Shown here: piece after piece, positions 1-6,094 of the stretch | Position numbering within the stretch: position 1 is the first letter of the stretch | Layout: every line of letters begins with the position of its first letter | DNA from: Hyphomicrobiales bacterium | Lineage (GTDB): Bacteria; Pseudomonadota; Alphaproteobacteria; Rhizobiales; Beijerinckiaceae | Assembly: GCA_028290595.1 (NCBI GenBank) | Contig: JAQGJO010000079.1 | Span: forward strand, 1 to 7,214 | Reading direction: 5' to 3' | Length of the DNA stretch: 7,214 bases | The notes under the pieces: model-generated | The model's input: the letters and a program-made list of their open reading frames with translations, nothing else | What the model was told of the DNA's origin: nothing | Database searches by the model: none | Made by a program: the position numbers and the translations under genes

Positions 1-248
1 CGGGCGAATATTTCATGAAGCGCCTGCAGACCTTGAAGGGCCGTACCATCAAGGAGCAGATCGAAGCCGGCACGATCCTCTGCGGCAGCCCGCAGACGGT
101 GGTGAAGCAGATCAAGCGGCTGCATCAGCATCTCGGTACCGGCCATATCAACATGAACATGAAGCTCGGCACCATGCCGGACACGGCCGTCATCCACGGG
201 ATGGAGCTGTTCCGCGACAAGGTGCTGCCGGAAGTGCGGGCCTTGTGA
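1..248 (+). CDS. LLM class flavin-dependent oxidoreductase, C-terminal fragment
   Basis: This is the 3' end of a gene cut by the left window edge. The reading frame is open from base 3 and ends at TGA 246-248, giving 81 visible residues. The segment CGSPQTVVKQIKRL is the 'G(S/T)P-E-T-V-x-x-x-[IL]-x-x-L' motif seen near the C-terminus of luciferase-like monooxygenases. The closing MELFRDKVLPEVRAL matches the usual '(M)xLFxxxVLPxx' end helix of the family. These TIM-barrel enzymes use FMNH2 or F420 to oxidise small organic substrates, typically in the cytoplasm. The flavin-binding part lies outside the window, so cofactor and substrate cannot be judged. The alpha/beta hydrolase follows at once on the same strand, so the two are probably co-transcribed. 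The family call is fairly secure; the substrate is unknown. Confidence 0.85.
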   Translation, partial: GEYFMKRLQTLKGRTIKEQIEAGTILCGSPQTVVKQIKRLHQHLGTGHINMNMKLGTMPDTAVIHGMELFRDKVLPEVRAL

Positions 249-285
249 GCAGTTGGATTCAGATAGAACCGAACGGATCAATCAC

Positions 286-1071
286 GTGACAGAGATTTCC
301 TTTTCCACGCGCGACGTCGCGCTTTCCAGCGGCCCTTTGCGGGTGCGCAGCGGCGGCAAGGGCCGCGCCCTCGTCCATCTGCACAGCACGGCCGGGCCGC
401 GGCATACAAAGGTGATCGAGGCGATGGCCGACCATCATCTGGTGCATTCGCCGGTCATGCCCGGCTTCGAAGGCACGGCGAAACATCCTTCGGTGACGAC
501 GATCGCAGGGCTTGCCGATCTCACGGCAGAATACATCAAGAGCGAATGCGGCGGCGAAGCCGACGTCATGGGCGAGAGCTTTGGCGGATGGATCGCCTTG
601 TGGCTCGCCGCGCGCCATCCGGCGCTGGTCGGCCAGCTCGTGCTCGAAGCCCCGGCGGGTCTGCGCCGCAAGGAGCTGATCGCGGTGCCGAAAGACGACG
701 CGCATCTGTTCAGCATGCGGCATGCGGTTGCTGAGAATGCGCCGAAGGAAGCCAATCCGGATACTCGCAAAGCCAATCGCCAGGCGATGCAGGACTATGC
801 CCAGGGCGTGGAATTCGATGAGGCGCTCGCTGCAAAGCTCGGCGACGTCAAGGCGCGTGCGCTGATTTTGATGGGTTCGCAGGACGGGATCATTCCGCGC
901 GAGAGCGGCCATATCTTGAAAGCCGGCATTCCGCAGTCGCACCTGACCTATATCTGGGGCGCGGCGCACGCGATCGAGTTCGATCAGCCGAAGCGCGCCA
1001 GCACGCTCATTCTCGACTTCCTCGATCGCGGCGAAAGCTTTCTGGTGCGTCAGGCGGCCGGAGCCGCCTGA
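286..1071 (+). CDS. Alpha/beta hydrolase
   Basis: This is a cytoplasmic alpha/beta-fold hydrolase of 261 residues when read from GTG 286. The nucleophile elbow is GESFGG, with Ser98. The acid is probably Asp200 in MGSQDGIIP, and the base is His228 in WGAAHAIEFDQP. The segment HLHSTAGPRH (about residues 31-40) sits where the oxyanion-hole HGxxG loop is normally found, but with HSTAG instead of HG. Length and motif order fit esterases, C-C bond hydrolases (MhpC/BphD-like) and lactonases, and no closer assignment is supported. The start is uncertain. TTG 253 in the same frame would add 11 residues and lie 4 bases after the upstream stop. I prefer GTG 286, preceded by a weak GGA at 275-277, because the family normally starts close to this point. 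The gene follows an LLM oxidoreductase in a likely operon, suggesting that it hydrolyses the oxygenated product, which is inference. Confidence 0.9.
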   Translation: MTEISFSTRDVALSSGPLRVRSGGKGRALVHLHSTAGPRHTKVIEAMADHHLVHSPVMPGFEGTAKHPSVTTIAGLADLTAEYIKSECGGEADVMGESFGGWIALWLAARHPALVGQLVLEAPAGLRRKELIAVPKDDAHLFSMRHAVAENAPKEANPDTRKANRQAMQDYAQGVEFDEALAAKLGDVKARALILMGSQDGIIPRESGHILKAGIPQSHLTYIWGAAHAIEFDQPKRASTLILDFLDRGESFLVRQAAGAA

Positions 1072-1072
1072 C
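1049..1072. terminator. GC-rich hairpin between convergent genes, possible bidirectional terminator
   Basis: GTCAGGCGGC (1049-1058) pairs perfectly with GCCGCCTGAC (1063-1072) across the loop CGGA. The 10-bp stem overlaps the TGA stop of the alpha/beta hydrolase and lies 21 bases beyond the stop of the convergent FAH gene. There is no T-run on either side, so it is not a textbook intrinsic terminator. Its place between two convergent genes with only a 22-bp gap makes a termination or mRNA-end-protecting role likely. Confidence 0.5.
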
Positions 1073-1093
1073 AACACTTGTCTGCGTTGGCGT

Positions 1094-1963
1094 CTACCGC
1101 ACGCCGACGTTCATCTCGCCGATCTTCTCGATCCAGGCGTGCATGACATTGCCGGCTTTCACTTCGCTGACGCCGTCGGGCGTGCCGGTCATGATGATGT
1201 CGCCGGGATAGAGGTTGTAGATCGTCGAGGCGCGCACGATCAGATCGCGCACATCGCAGATCAGGTCGCTGGTGTTGGAGCGCTGACGCACTTCGCCGTC
1301 GACCTCGATGCCGAATTCGAGCTTATCGGGATCGGCGATTTCGTCCGCCGTCACCAGCCACGGGCCAAGCACAGAATAGGTGTCGGCCGACTTGCGCCAG
1401 CTGCGGTCCTCGGGACCGCGCACGACCATGTCGAGGCCGATGGAATAGCCGGCCACGTGCGAGATCGCAGCCTCGCGGGAAATGTTCTTGCCGCCCTTGC
1501 CGATGACGATGACGAGTTCGACCTCGTGATCGTTGCGGCGATCCGGCCAGTGCAGCTCCACCTTCTCGCCGGCGCCGATCAGGCCGGTCTGCGACTTGAG
1601 GAACAGGCCGTATTTATCGATCGGCGTGGCGAAACCGTCGTGGCTGGGCATATGCACGCCATGATTGATGGCCGGATTGCTCGCCTCGTTGACATGCAAC
1701 TGATAGTTCAGCGGCGCGGCGATGACCCGCGGCGGATTGGCGACGGGCGAGTCGAGCTTGACCGAAGCGAGCGGCAGCGACTTGGCTGTTTTGGCGGCTT
1801 CGCGGATCGCCGGCAGCAGTTTGTCCAGATTGGCGATGAACTGGTCGCCAACCGGTAGCGGCCAGCGCAGCGCCGGCAAGGCATCGAGCACACTGGTGAC
1901 ATCGCGCACGGTATCGCCTTCGACCACACCAAGGCGTCCATCGTCAAAGCGGCAGATTTTCAT
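1094..1963 (-). CDS. Fumarylacetoacetate hydrolase (FAH) family protein
   Basis: This is a 289-residue enzyme of the FAH superfamily: metal-dependent hydrolases, decarboxylases and isomerases acting on 1,3-diketo acids in aromatic and sugar-acid breakdown. Residues 1-75 look like the short N-terminal domain (MKICRFDDGRLGVVEGD). The catalytic domain begins near RVIAAPLNYQLHVNEA (79-94). Expected metal ligands are Glu147 and Glu149 in DHEVELVIVIG and Asp178 in GYSIGLDMVVR. WRKSADTYSVLGPWLVTADEI (189-209) is the family's 'W..K..D....GPWLVT.DE' segment, and GTPDGV (260-265) its C-terminal GTPxGV loop. The start is set by a good ribosome site: complement of 1970-1977 reads GGAAGAAG, 6 bases before ATG 1963. 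An upstream ATG at 2077 would add 38 residues without family resemblance. It converges on the alpha/beta hydrolase and diverges from lepA. The substrate (acylpyruvate, hydroxyheptadienedioate or other) cannot be told. Confidence 0.94.
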   Translation of the reverse strand: MKICRFDDGRLGVVEGDTVRDVTSVLDALPALRWPLPVGDQFIANLDKLLPAIREAAKTAKSLPLASVKLDSPVANPPRVIAAPLNYQLHVNEASNPAINHGVHMPSHDGFATPIDKYGLFLKSQTGLIGAGEKVELHWPDRRNDHEVELVIVIGKGGKNISREAAISHVAGYSIGLDMVVRGPEDRSWRKSADTYSVLGPWLVTADEIADPDKLEFGIEVDGEVRQRSNTSDLICDVRDLIVRASTIYNLYPGDIIMTGTPDGVSEVKAGNVMHAWIEKIGEMNVGVR

Positions 1964-1983
1964 GACTTGCTTCTTCCGGGCTG

Positions 1984-1998
1984 GCGCCGTTACGGCGC
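1984..1998 (-). promoter_or_regulatory. Small inverted repeat upstream of the FAH gene
   Basis: GCGCCG (1984-1989) and CGGCGC (1993-1998) form a perfect 6-bp stem with a 3-base loop, 20 bases upstream of the FAH start codon and just beyond its ribosome site. It could be an operator half-site pair or a leader hairpin of the FAH mRNA. Short GC-rich inverted repeats are common by chance in such a genome, so this is only a candidate. Confidence 0.25.
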
Positions 1999-2183
1999 AT
2001 TCATTCGACGAGCGGCCTAGCGAATCGCGGACCGCTTGGCAAGAATTCGCTGGCCCACAGAAGAAATGGGCGAACACCCAGATACGCCGGGGAAATGTTG
2101 AGCTTCAGGCACGCGTTGCTACTTGCAAATTGAGACGCGAATTTTCGAACCGCACCGATTGCAGGCCGGCTTGCTGCGTTCGG

Positions 2184-2210
2184 TTTAAATTCATTAAAAA
2201 TCAATCCATT
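2184..2210 (+). promoter_or_regulatory. AT-rich tract, candidate promoter region for lepA
   Basis: Only 4 of 27 bases are G or C, in sharp contrast to the GC-rich surroundings. The tract lies about 125-150 bases before the lepA start codon. It contains TTAAAT (2185-2190), a 4-of-6 match to a -10 box, but no well spaced -35 box. The location fits a promoter or UP-element-like region, while the exact boxes cannot be fixed. Confidence 0.28.
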
Positions 2211-2301
2211 AGCGATCGATCCGACACTTGCCGCGGATTTTCCCGCACGCAGCGCCGTGGAAAGCGCGGTAACAGCGAGAAACTGCCTGTTTTCAACCCT
2301 T

Positions 2302-2330
2302 CCCCCACCTGTTGGGGGGTGCTATCCCCC
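2302..2330 (+). promoter_or_regulatory. Mutually exclusive hairpins in the lepA leader
   Basis: A six-G run (2314-2319) can pair with either of two C-runs. Upstream, CCCCCA (2302-2307) pairs with TGGGGG (2313-2318) across the loop CCTGT. Downstream, GGGGG (2315-2319) pairs with CCCCC (2326-2330) across TGCTAT, ending 4 bases before ATG 2335. GGGGGTG (2315-2321) is also the only stretch here resembling a ribosome site: it can match the anti-Shine-Dalgarno sequence with one G-U pair, although about 15 bases from the start. Either hairpin would hide it. The pairing is plain in the sequence; a regulatory role is inference. Confidence 0.4.
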
Positions 2331-2334
2331 GGCC

Positions 2335-4140
2335 ATGTCAACCCATAGAATCGAAAACATCCGCAATTTCTCCATTGTCGCGCACATCGACCATGGCAAA
2401 TCGACCCTGGCCGACCGGCTGATCCAGAGCACCGGGACGATGGCGGAGCGTGACATGGTCGAGCAGGTGCTCGATTCCATGGATATCGAGCGCGAACGCG
2501 GCATCACCATCAAGGCGCAGACCGTCCGGCTGGAATACAAGGCCAACGACGGCAAGGATTACATCCTCAACCTGATGGATACCCCCGGCCACGTCGACTT
2601 CGCCTACGAAGTCTCGCGCTCGCTGGCCGCCTGCGAGGGCTCCCTGCTCGTCGTCGATGCCTCGCAGGGCGTCGAGGCGCAGACGCTTGCCAACGTCTAT
2701 CACGCGCTCGACGCCGGCCATGAAATCGTGCCCGTGCCCAACAAGGTCGATCTGCCGGCGGCCGAACCCGAGCGTGTCAAAGAGCAGATCGAAGATGTCA
2801 TCGGCCTGGATGCGTCCAACGCCGTGGAGATTTCGGCCAAGACCGGCCTTGGCATCGACCTGGTGCTGGAAGCCATCGTCACCCGGCTGCCGCCGCCGCA
2901 AGGCGACGAGACCGCGCCGCTGAAGGCGCTGCTGGTCGATAGCTGGTACGACTCCTATCTCGGCGTCGTCGTGCTTGTGCGCGTCATCGACGGCGTGATG
3001 AAGCGGCATCAGAAAATCAAGATGATGGGCACGGACGCCTATTACGAGATCGAAAAGATCGGCGTCTTCAGCCCGAAGATGCGAGATCTGCCGCAGCTTG
3101 GGCCGGGCGAGATCGGCTTCATCACCGCCCAGATCAAACAGGTCGCCGACACGCGCGTCGGCGACACGATCACCGAGGAACGCCGCGAGACGGCGACGGC
3201 GCTACCCGGCTTCAAGCCGGCGCAGCCGGTCGTGTTCTGCGGCTTGTTTCCGGTCGACGCCGCCGATTTCGAAGATCTGCGCGCCGCCATGGGGCGTTTG
3301 CGCCTCAACGATGCAAGCTTCTCGTTCGAGATGGAATCCTCCGCCGCGCTGGGCTTCGGCTTCCGCTGTGGCTTCCTCGGCCTGCTGCATCTTGAAATCA
3401 TCCAGGAGCGCCTGCACCGCGAGTTCAATCTCGACCTGATCGCGACGGCGCCCAGCGTCATCTACAAGATTCACATGAACGACGGCGATGTGATCGAGAT
3501 GCACAATCCGGTCGACATGCCGGATGTGGTGAAGATCGCCGCCATTCATGAGCCGTGGATCAAGGCGACGATCCTGACGCCGGACGATTATCTCGGTTCG
3601 GTGCTGAAGCTCTGCCAGGAGCGCCGCGGCGTGCAGGTCGACCTGTCCTATGTCGGCAAGCGCGCCATGGTGGTCTACGAGCTGCCGCTCAATGAAGTGG
3701 TGTTCGATTTCTACGACCGGTTGAAATCGATTTCCAAGGGCTACGCCAGTTTCGACTATGTGATCACAGATTATCGCGAGGGCGACCTCGTCAAAATGTC
3801 GATCCTGGTCAATGCCGAGCCGGTCGATGCGCTCTCCATGCTGGTGCATCGCAGCCGCTCCGAATCGCGCGGCCGCATGATGGTGGAGAAGCTGAAAGAG
3901 CTGATCCCGCCGCACCTGTTCCAGATACCGATCCAGGCGGCGATCGGCGGCAAGATCATCGCCCGCGAGACCGTGCGTGCGCTCCGCAAGGACGTGACAG
4001 CGAAATGCTATGGCGGCGACGCCACCCGCAAGCGCAAGCTCCTCGAAAAGCAGACAGAGGGCAAGAAGCGCATGCGCCAGTTCGGCACGGTGGACATTCC
4101 GCAGGAAGCGATTATCGCGGCGCTGAAGATGGATAGCTGA
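2335..4140 (+). CDS. lepA: Translation elongation factor 4 (LepA GTPase)
   Basis: This is a 601-residue translational GTPase, the normal LepA/EF4 length. It binds the ribosome, where it has been linked to back-translocation and to 30S subunit biogenesis. All GTPase motifs are intact: G1 AHIDHGKST (16-24), G2 RGITI (55-59), G3 DTPGH (82-86) with catalytic His86, G4 NKVD (136-139) and G5 SAK (167-169). Domain II and the EF-G-like domains follow. The LepA-specific C-terminal domain ends with the hallmark [16 protein letters not shown] beginning near residue 558. The start ATG 2335 gives [20 protein letters not shown], which is the conserved LepA N-terminus. An in-frame extension to 2257 would add 26 unrelated residues and is rejected. 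There is no classical ribosome site, only a G-run about 15 bases upstream inside a hairpin. It appears to be transcribed alone: the upstream gene is divergent and a hairpin follows the stop. Confidence 0.98.
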   Translation: MSTHRIENIRNFSIVAHIDHGKSTLADRLIQSTGTMAERDMVEQVLDSMDIERERGITIKAQTVRLEYKANDGKDYILNLMDTPGHVDFAYEVSRSLAACEGSLLVVDASQGVEAQTLANVYHALDAGHEIVPVPNKVDLPAAEPERVKEQIEDVIGLDASNAVEISAKTGLGIDLVLEAIVTRLPPPQGDETAPLKALLVDSWYDSYLGVVVLVRVIDGVMKRHQKIKMMGTDAYYEIEKIGVFSPKMRDLPQLGPGEIGFITAQIKQVADTRVGDTITEERRETATALPGFKPAQPVVFCGLFPVDAADFEDLRAAMGRLRLNDASFSFEMESSAALGFGFRCGFLGLLHLEIIQERLHREFNLDLIATAPSVIYKIHMNDGDVIEMHNPVDMPDVVKIAAIHEPWIKATILTPDDYLGSVLKLCQERRGVQVDLSYVGKRAMVVYELPLNEVVFDFYDRLKSISKGYASFDYVITDYREGDLVKMSILVNAEPVDALSMLVHRSRSESRGRMMVEKLKELIPPHLFQIPIQAAIGGKIIARETVRALRKDVTAKCYGGDATRKRKLLEKQTEGKKRMRQFGTVDIPQEAIIAALKMDS

Positions 4141-4141
4141 G

Positions 4142-4176
4142 ATCAGCTTCAAAAGATGTTATAAGCTGAAGCTGAT
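4142..4176 (+). terminator. Stem-loop right after lepA, possible terminator
   Basis: ATCAGCTTCA (4142-4151) pairs perfectly with TGAAGCTGAT (4167-4176), a 10-bp stem with a 15-base loop, beginning 2 bases after the lepA stop codon. There is no T-run after it; the large palindromic repeat begins at the next base. The loop contains TATAAG (4160-4165), a 5-of-6 match to a -10 box that could serve the cupin gene, but no convincing -35 box lies upstream. A terminator or processing role is the likelier reading. Confidence 0.4.
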
Positions 4177-4293
4177 GCCCCCGTCCTTCGAGACGCACGC
4201 TACGCGTGCTCCTCAGGATGAGGGCTTCTGGTCTGGTCTCTCCATAGCCCTCATCCTGAGGAGGCGCGAAGCGCCGTCTCGAAGGACGGGGGC
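4177..4293. repeat. 117-bp structured palindromic intergenic repeat (four-arm fold)
   Basis: The outer arms GCCCCCGTCCTTCGAGACG (4177-4195) and 4275-4293 are perfect 19-bp inverted repeats. Inside, CTCCTCAGGATGAGGGCT (4209-4226) pairs perfectly over 18 bp with 4246-4263, leaving a 19-base loop at 4227-4245. The two stretches between the long stems are themselves hairpins: CACGC-TAC-GCGTG (4196-4208) and GCGC-GAA-GCGC (4264-4274). The strand can thus fold into a four-way junction with no unpaired base at the junction. From memory, elements with GTCCTTCGAGACGC and CTCCTCAGGATGAGG cores are frequent between genes in Bradyrhizobium and Rhodopseudomonas. It has no coding capacity of its own, so it would be a non-autonomous or mRNA-structuring element. 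Confidence 0.92.
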
Positions 4294-4321
4294 TACACAC
4301 GAATCCACGAGGAAACCGCTC

Positions 4322-4729
4322 ATGCTCGTCAAACCGCTCGGCACCATCGCCTCCGTTCGCGCGTCCGCCTCCTATTTCACCGGCACGGTCTGGCAGGATC
4401 CGATCATCGAGGCCCCTGCCCCTGCCGGCCAGCGCGCAGTGAAGGTGAATTTCGAGCCCGGCGCGCGGACCTTCTGGCATACGCATCCGCTCGGGCAGAC
4501 GCTCTACATCACCGCCGGCATCGGCTTTGTGCAGGTGTGGGGCGAAAAGGTACGCGAAGTCCGCGCCGGCGACGTGGTCTATTTCGGGCCGAACGAGAAG
4601 CACTGGCACGGCGCCTCGCCGACGATCCGCATGGAGCACATCGCCATGCAGGAAGCCAAGGACGGCAAGCACGTCGACTGGATGGAACAGGTCAGCGACG
4701 CACAATATGCGGCGAAGCCTGGCGCGTAA
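4322..4729 (+). CDS. Cupin domain protein, similar to cupin-type hydroxynitrile lyases
   Basis: This is a 135-residue single-domain cupin, probably cytoplasmic, with no signal peptide. Cupin motif 1 is GARTFWHTHPLGQTLYITAGIG; motif 2 is GDVVYFGPNEKHWHGAS. The predicted metal ligands are His53, His55, Gln59 and His94, with Gln replacing the usual motif-1 Glu. This H-H-Q-H set, the HTHPLGQ string and even the numbering agree, from memory, with the manganese-dependent hydroxynitrile lyase of Granulicella tundricola. That family cleaves or forms (R)-mandelonitrile-type cyanohydrins, though its natural role in bacteria is unclear. The tail (KDGKHVDWMEQVSDAQY) also fits. The start ATG 4322 has a ribosome site GAGGA (4309-4313), 8 bases away. 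An in-frame extension back to 4175 would translate the palindromic repeat and is rejected. The gene stands alone between two structured repeats. The fold is secure; lyase activity is inferred. Confidence 0.94.
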   Translation: MLVKPLGTIASVRASASYFTGTVWQDPIIEAPAPAGQRAVKVNFEPGARTFWHTHPLGQTLYITAGIGFVQVWGEKVREVRAGDVVYFGPNEKHWHGASPTIRMEHIAMQEAKDGKHVDWMEQVSDAQYAAKPGA

Positions 4730-4770
4730 TGCAGGCGGTTAGGGCCTGATGTTGTGCTTCAGCCTTGGTG

Positions 4771-4888
4771 TGTCATTCCCGCCAAGCGAAGCGCAGAGCG
4801 GGAATCCAGAGGCAACGTGACAGATCAATGTTCCGGCCCTGGACTCCTGGTTTCCCGCTCGCCCGCTGCGCGGGCGTCGGGAATGACA
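4771..4888. repeat. 118-bp structured palindromic intergenic repeat, second family
   Basis: Outer arms TGTCATTCCCG (4771-4781) and CGGGAATGACA (4878-4888) are perfect 11-bp inverted repeats. An inner stem joins GCGGGAATCCAG (4798-4809) to CTGGTTTCCCGC (4847-4858) with one mismatch. A perfect 7-bp hairpin CGCCCGC-TGC-GCGGGCG lies at 4860-4876. ATTCCCGC (4775-4782) can also pair with GCGGGAAT (4798-4805) as an alternative. From memory, elements ending in GTCATTCC...GGAATGAC are very common between genes of Bradyrhizobium-type genomes. It fills most of the gap between the convergent cupin and amidohydrolase genes, where it could also act as a transcription stop for both. Confidence 0.85.
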
Positions 4889-4907
4889 GCGGTGCGTCAG
4901 TTGGCCA

Positions 4908-5963
4908 TTACGACATAGCTGCAGCCGGCTCAACGCCGAGCCGGTAGAACCGGTTCGCCGTTTCGAAAAACAGCGCGTGCTTTTCGTCCGCCGAGCAATC
5001 GGCGGCGATCAGCTTGAAGGCGTTCCACAGCGCCGCATAGCCGGTGCCGCTTTTGTCGACGGGAAAATTACTTTCGAACATGCAACGCTCGACGCCGAAG
5101 GCCTCGATGCAGGTTTCGACATAGGGCTGCCAGAGCGCCGCCATCTGCGGCGAGGACAGCGGCACCGGGCGGTCATGCAAGCCGAAGCCGGCGCTGCGCA
5201 TGGCGAGGCCGCCGAGCTTGACGCTGACATTCGGCCGCTTCGCCAGATCGACGATCGCGGCTTTCCACTGCGGGAAGTCGGCCTCGCGGCGGCCGGCGTG
5301 AACGCCGATGCCGAGCACGCCGCCGCAATGATCGAGCACGAAGTGTGTGTTGGGAAATGCGCCGGCAAGATCCGCCAGGTCTTGCAGTTGCGTGAAATAC
5401 ATCCAGGAATCGAAGCTGAGATTGCGCGCTTCAAGTTCGCGCACGCCATCGCGAAATTTTGCATCGAGCAAGAGACCTTTGGGCGGTGTCTGCGGCGTCG
5501 TCTTGATGGACGTGTCTTCATGCCAGACCGCGGAGTTGCGGATGCCGCGCAGCCTGCCATTGCCCGCCGCCAGCAAGGCGTCGAGCACGGGCGCGGCGTC
5601 AGCGCCCAATGTCAGATCGGCGTGGCCGACAATGCCGGCGCAGAGGCGCGACGAGCCGTAGAGGCCGCTGGCGCTGCGCGCCGCAGCGCCGTTGATGAAT
5701 TCAACTTCGCCGACGCAGCGCATTTCCTCCGGTCCGTCGGCGCGATACATGGAGCGGCACTGAATGAACACTGTGGCGCGGATGTTGTGCCCGGTCCGTA
5801 CGTCGGCCAGCAATTCATCGAACAGGTAGCGGCCGGTATGGTCCCACAGGTGATGATGCGGATCGATGATCGGCCGGTCCGGGTCAAGAATGGCCTCCTG
5901 CTGGGCGGCAAGCCATGTCTCATCGAATACATAAAGCGGCGCGATGGCGGGTGGTGATGTCAT
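4908..5963 (-). CDS. Amidohydrolase family (Amidohydro_2, COG3618-like) metal-dependent hydrolase
   Basis: This is a 351-residue TIM-barrel hydrolase of the amidohydrolase-2 type, the family of 2-pyrone-4,6-dicarboxylate lactonase (LigI) and related lactonases. The strand-1 metal motif is DPHHHLWDH with His36 and His38. A further conserved histidine is His212 in FVLDHCGG, and the strand-8 catalytic aspartate is Asp303 in CMFESNFPVDK. The C-terminal FFETANRFYRL is the family's 'N(A)xRxYRL'-type ending. No signal peptide is seen, so it should be cytoplasmic. The start at 5963 has a strong ribosome site (complement of 5971-5977, GGAGGAG, 7 bases away). An upstream start at 6077 would add 38 residues and overlap the divergent promoter, so it is rejected. 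It is divergent from a Bug-type receptor by 131 bp and convergent with the cupin gene. It probably opens a lactone or cleaves an amide or ester of an imported compound; the substrate is unknown. Confidence 0.93.
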   Translation of the reverse strand: MTSPPAIAPLYVFDETWLAAQQEAILDPDRPIIDPHHHLWDHTGRYLFDELLADVRTGHNIRATVFIQCRSMYRADGPEEMRCVGEVEFINGAAARSASGLYGSSRLCAGIVGHADLTLGADAAPVLDALLAAGNGRLRGIRNSAVWHEDTSIKTTPQTPPKGLLLDAKFRDGVRELEARNLSFDSWMYFTQLQDLADLAGAFPNTHFVLDHCGGVLGIGVHAGRREADFPQWKAAIVDLAKRPNVSVKLGGLAMRSAGFGLHDRPVPLSSPQMAALWQPYVETCIEAFGVERCMFESNFPVDKSGTGYAALWNAFKLIAADCSADEKHALFFETANRFYRLGVEPAAAMS

Positions 5964-6029
5964 CCGGGCGCTCCTCCGCGCAGGCGTTTGTTGGGTGCAG
6001 CATGCCACGAGTTGGGGCCGCCGAACAGA

Positions 6030-6058
6030 TTGACCTGCCGCCCACGCTGGCGGATGAT
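6030..6058 (+). promoter_or_regulatory. Candidate sigma-70-type promoter of the Bug receptor gene
   Basis: TTGACC (6030-6035, 5 of 6 to the -35 consensus) and GATGAT (6053-6058, 4 of 6 to the -10 consensus) are separated by exactly 17 bp, giving a leader of about 30 bases before ATG 6095. An inverted repeat CCGCC (6038-6042) / GGCGG (6049-6053) fills the spacer and could be an operator, though such short GC repeats are expected by chance here. Confidence 0.42.
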
Positions 6059-6094
6059 CCCGAAAAAGAAAGATCAATATTTGGGGAGGCGTCC

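Larger units (their letters stand above)
1964..2334. other. Non-coding gap between divergent FAH gene and lepA
   Basis: This stretch of 371 bases has no gene I can support. It must carry the start signals for both divergent neighbours. It contains the FAH ribosome site, a small hairpin at 1984-1998, an AT-rich tract at 2184-2210, the palindrome GATCGATC at 2214-2221 and the lepA leader hairpins at 2302-2330. Short open frames here lack ribosome sites and family resemblance. No tRNA-like or riboswitch-like fold was recognised by eye. Confidence 0.7.

Noticed and set aside
259..1077. Minus-strand open frame of 272 codons opposite the alpha/beta hydrolase
   Set aside because: It mirrors a gene with intact catalytic motifs, is rich in Arg/His/Ala typical of antisense frames in GC-rich DNA, and shows no recognisable domain.
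1139..1858. Plus-strand open frame of 239 codons opposite the FAH gene
   Set aside because: It is an antisense shadow of a well supported gene, without ribosome site or family motif.
2001..2204. Minus-strand open frame of 67 codons in the FAH-lepA gap
   Set aside because: It starts with TTG, has no ribosome site, overlaps the FAH control region and resembles nothing recognised.
2257..2334. Possible N-terminal extension of LepA
   Set aside because: The 26 added residues are unlike any LepA, and they would run through the leader hairpins.
3202..4152. Minus-strand open frame of 316 codons opposite lepA
   Set aside because: It is antisense to a highly conserved housekeeping gene and has no recognisable domain.
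4175..4321. Possible N-terminal extension of the cupin protein
   Set aside because: It would translate the palindromic repeat; a good ribosome site precedes ATG 4322 instead.
4177..4888. The two palindromic repeats as ends of an insertion sequence or a CRISPR array
   Set aside because: Their sequences differ, no transposase lies between them, and there are no regularly spaced short repeats.
4739..4947. Short open frames on both strands over the second repeat
   Set aside because: They are by-products of the structured repeat at 4771-4888.
4977..5957. Plus-strand open frame of 326 codons opposite the amidohydrolase
   Set aside because: The opposite strand carries the metal-binding HxH and Asp motifs with a strong ribosome site. 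This frame has composition typical of a shadow.
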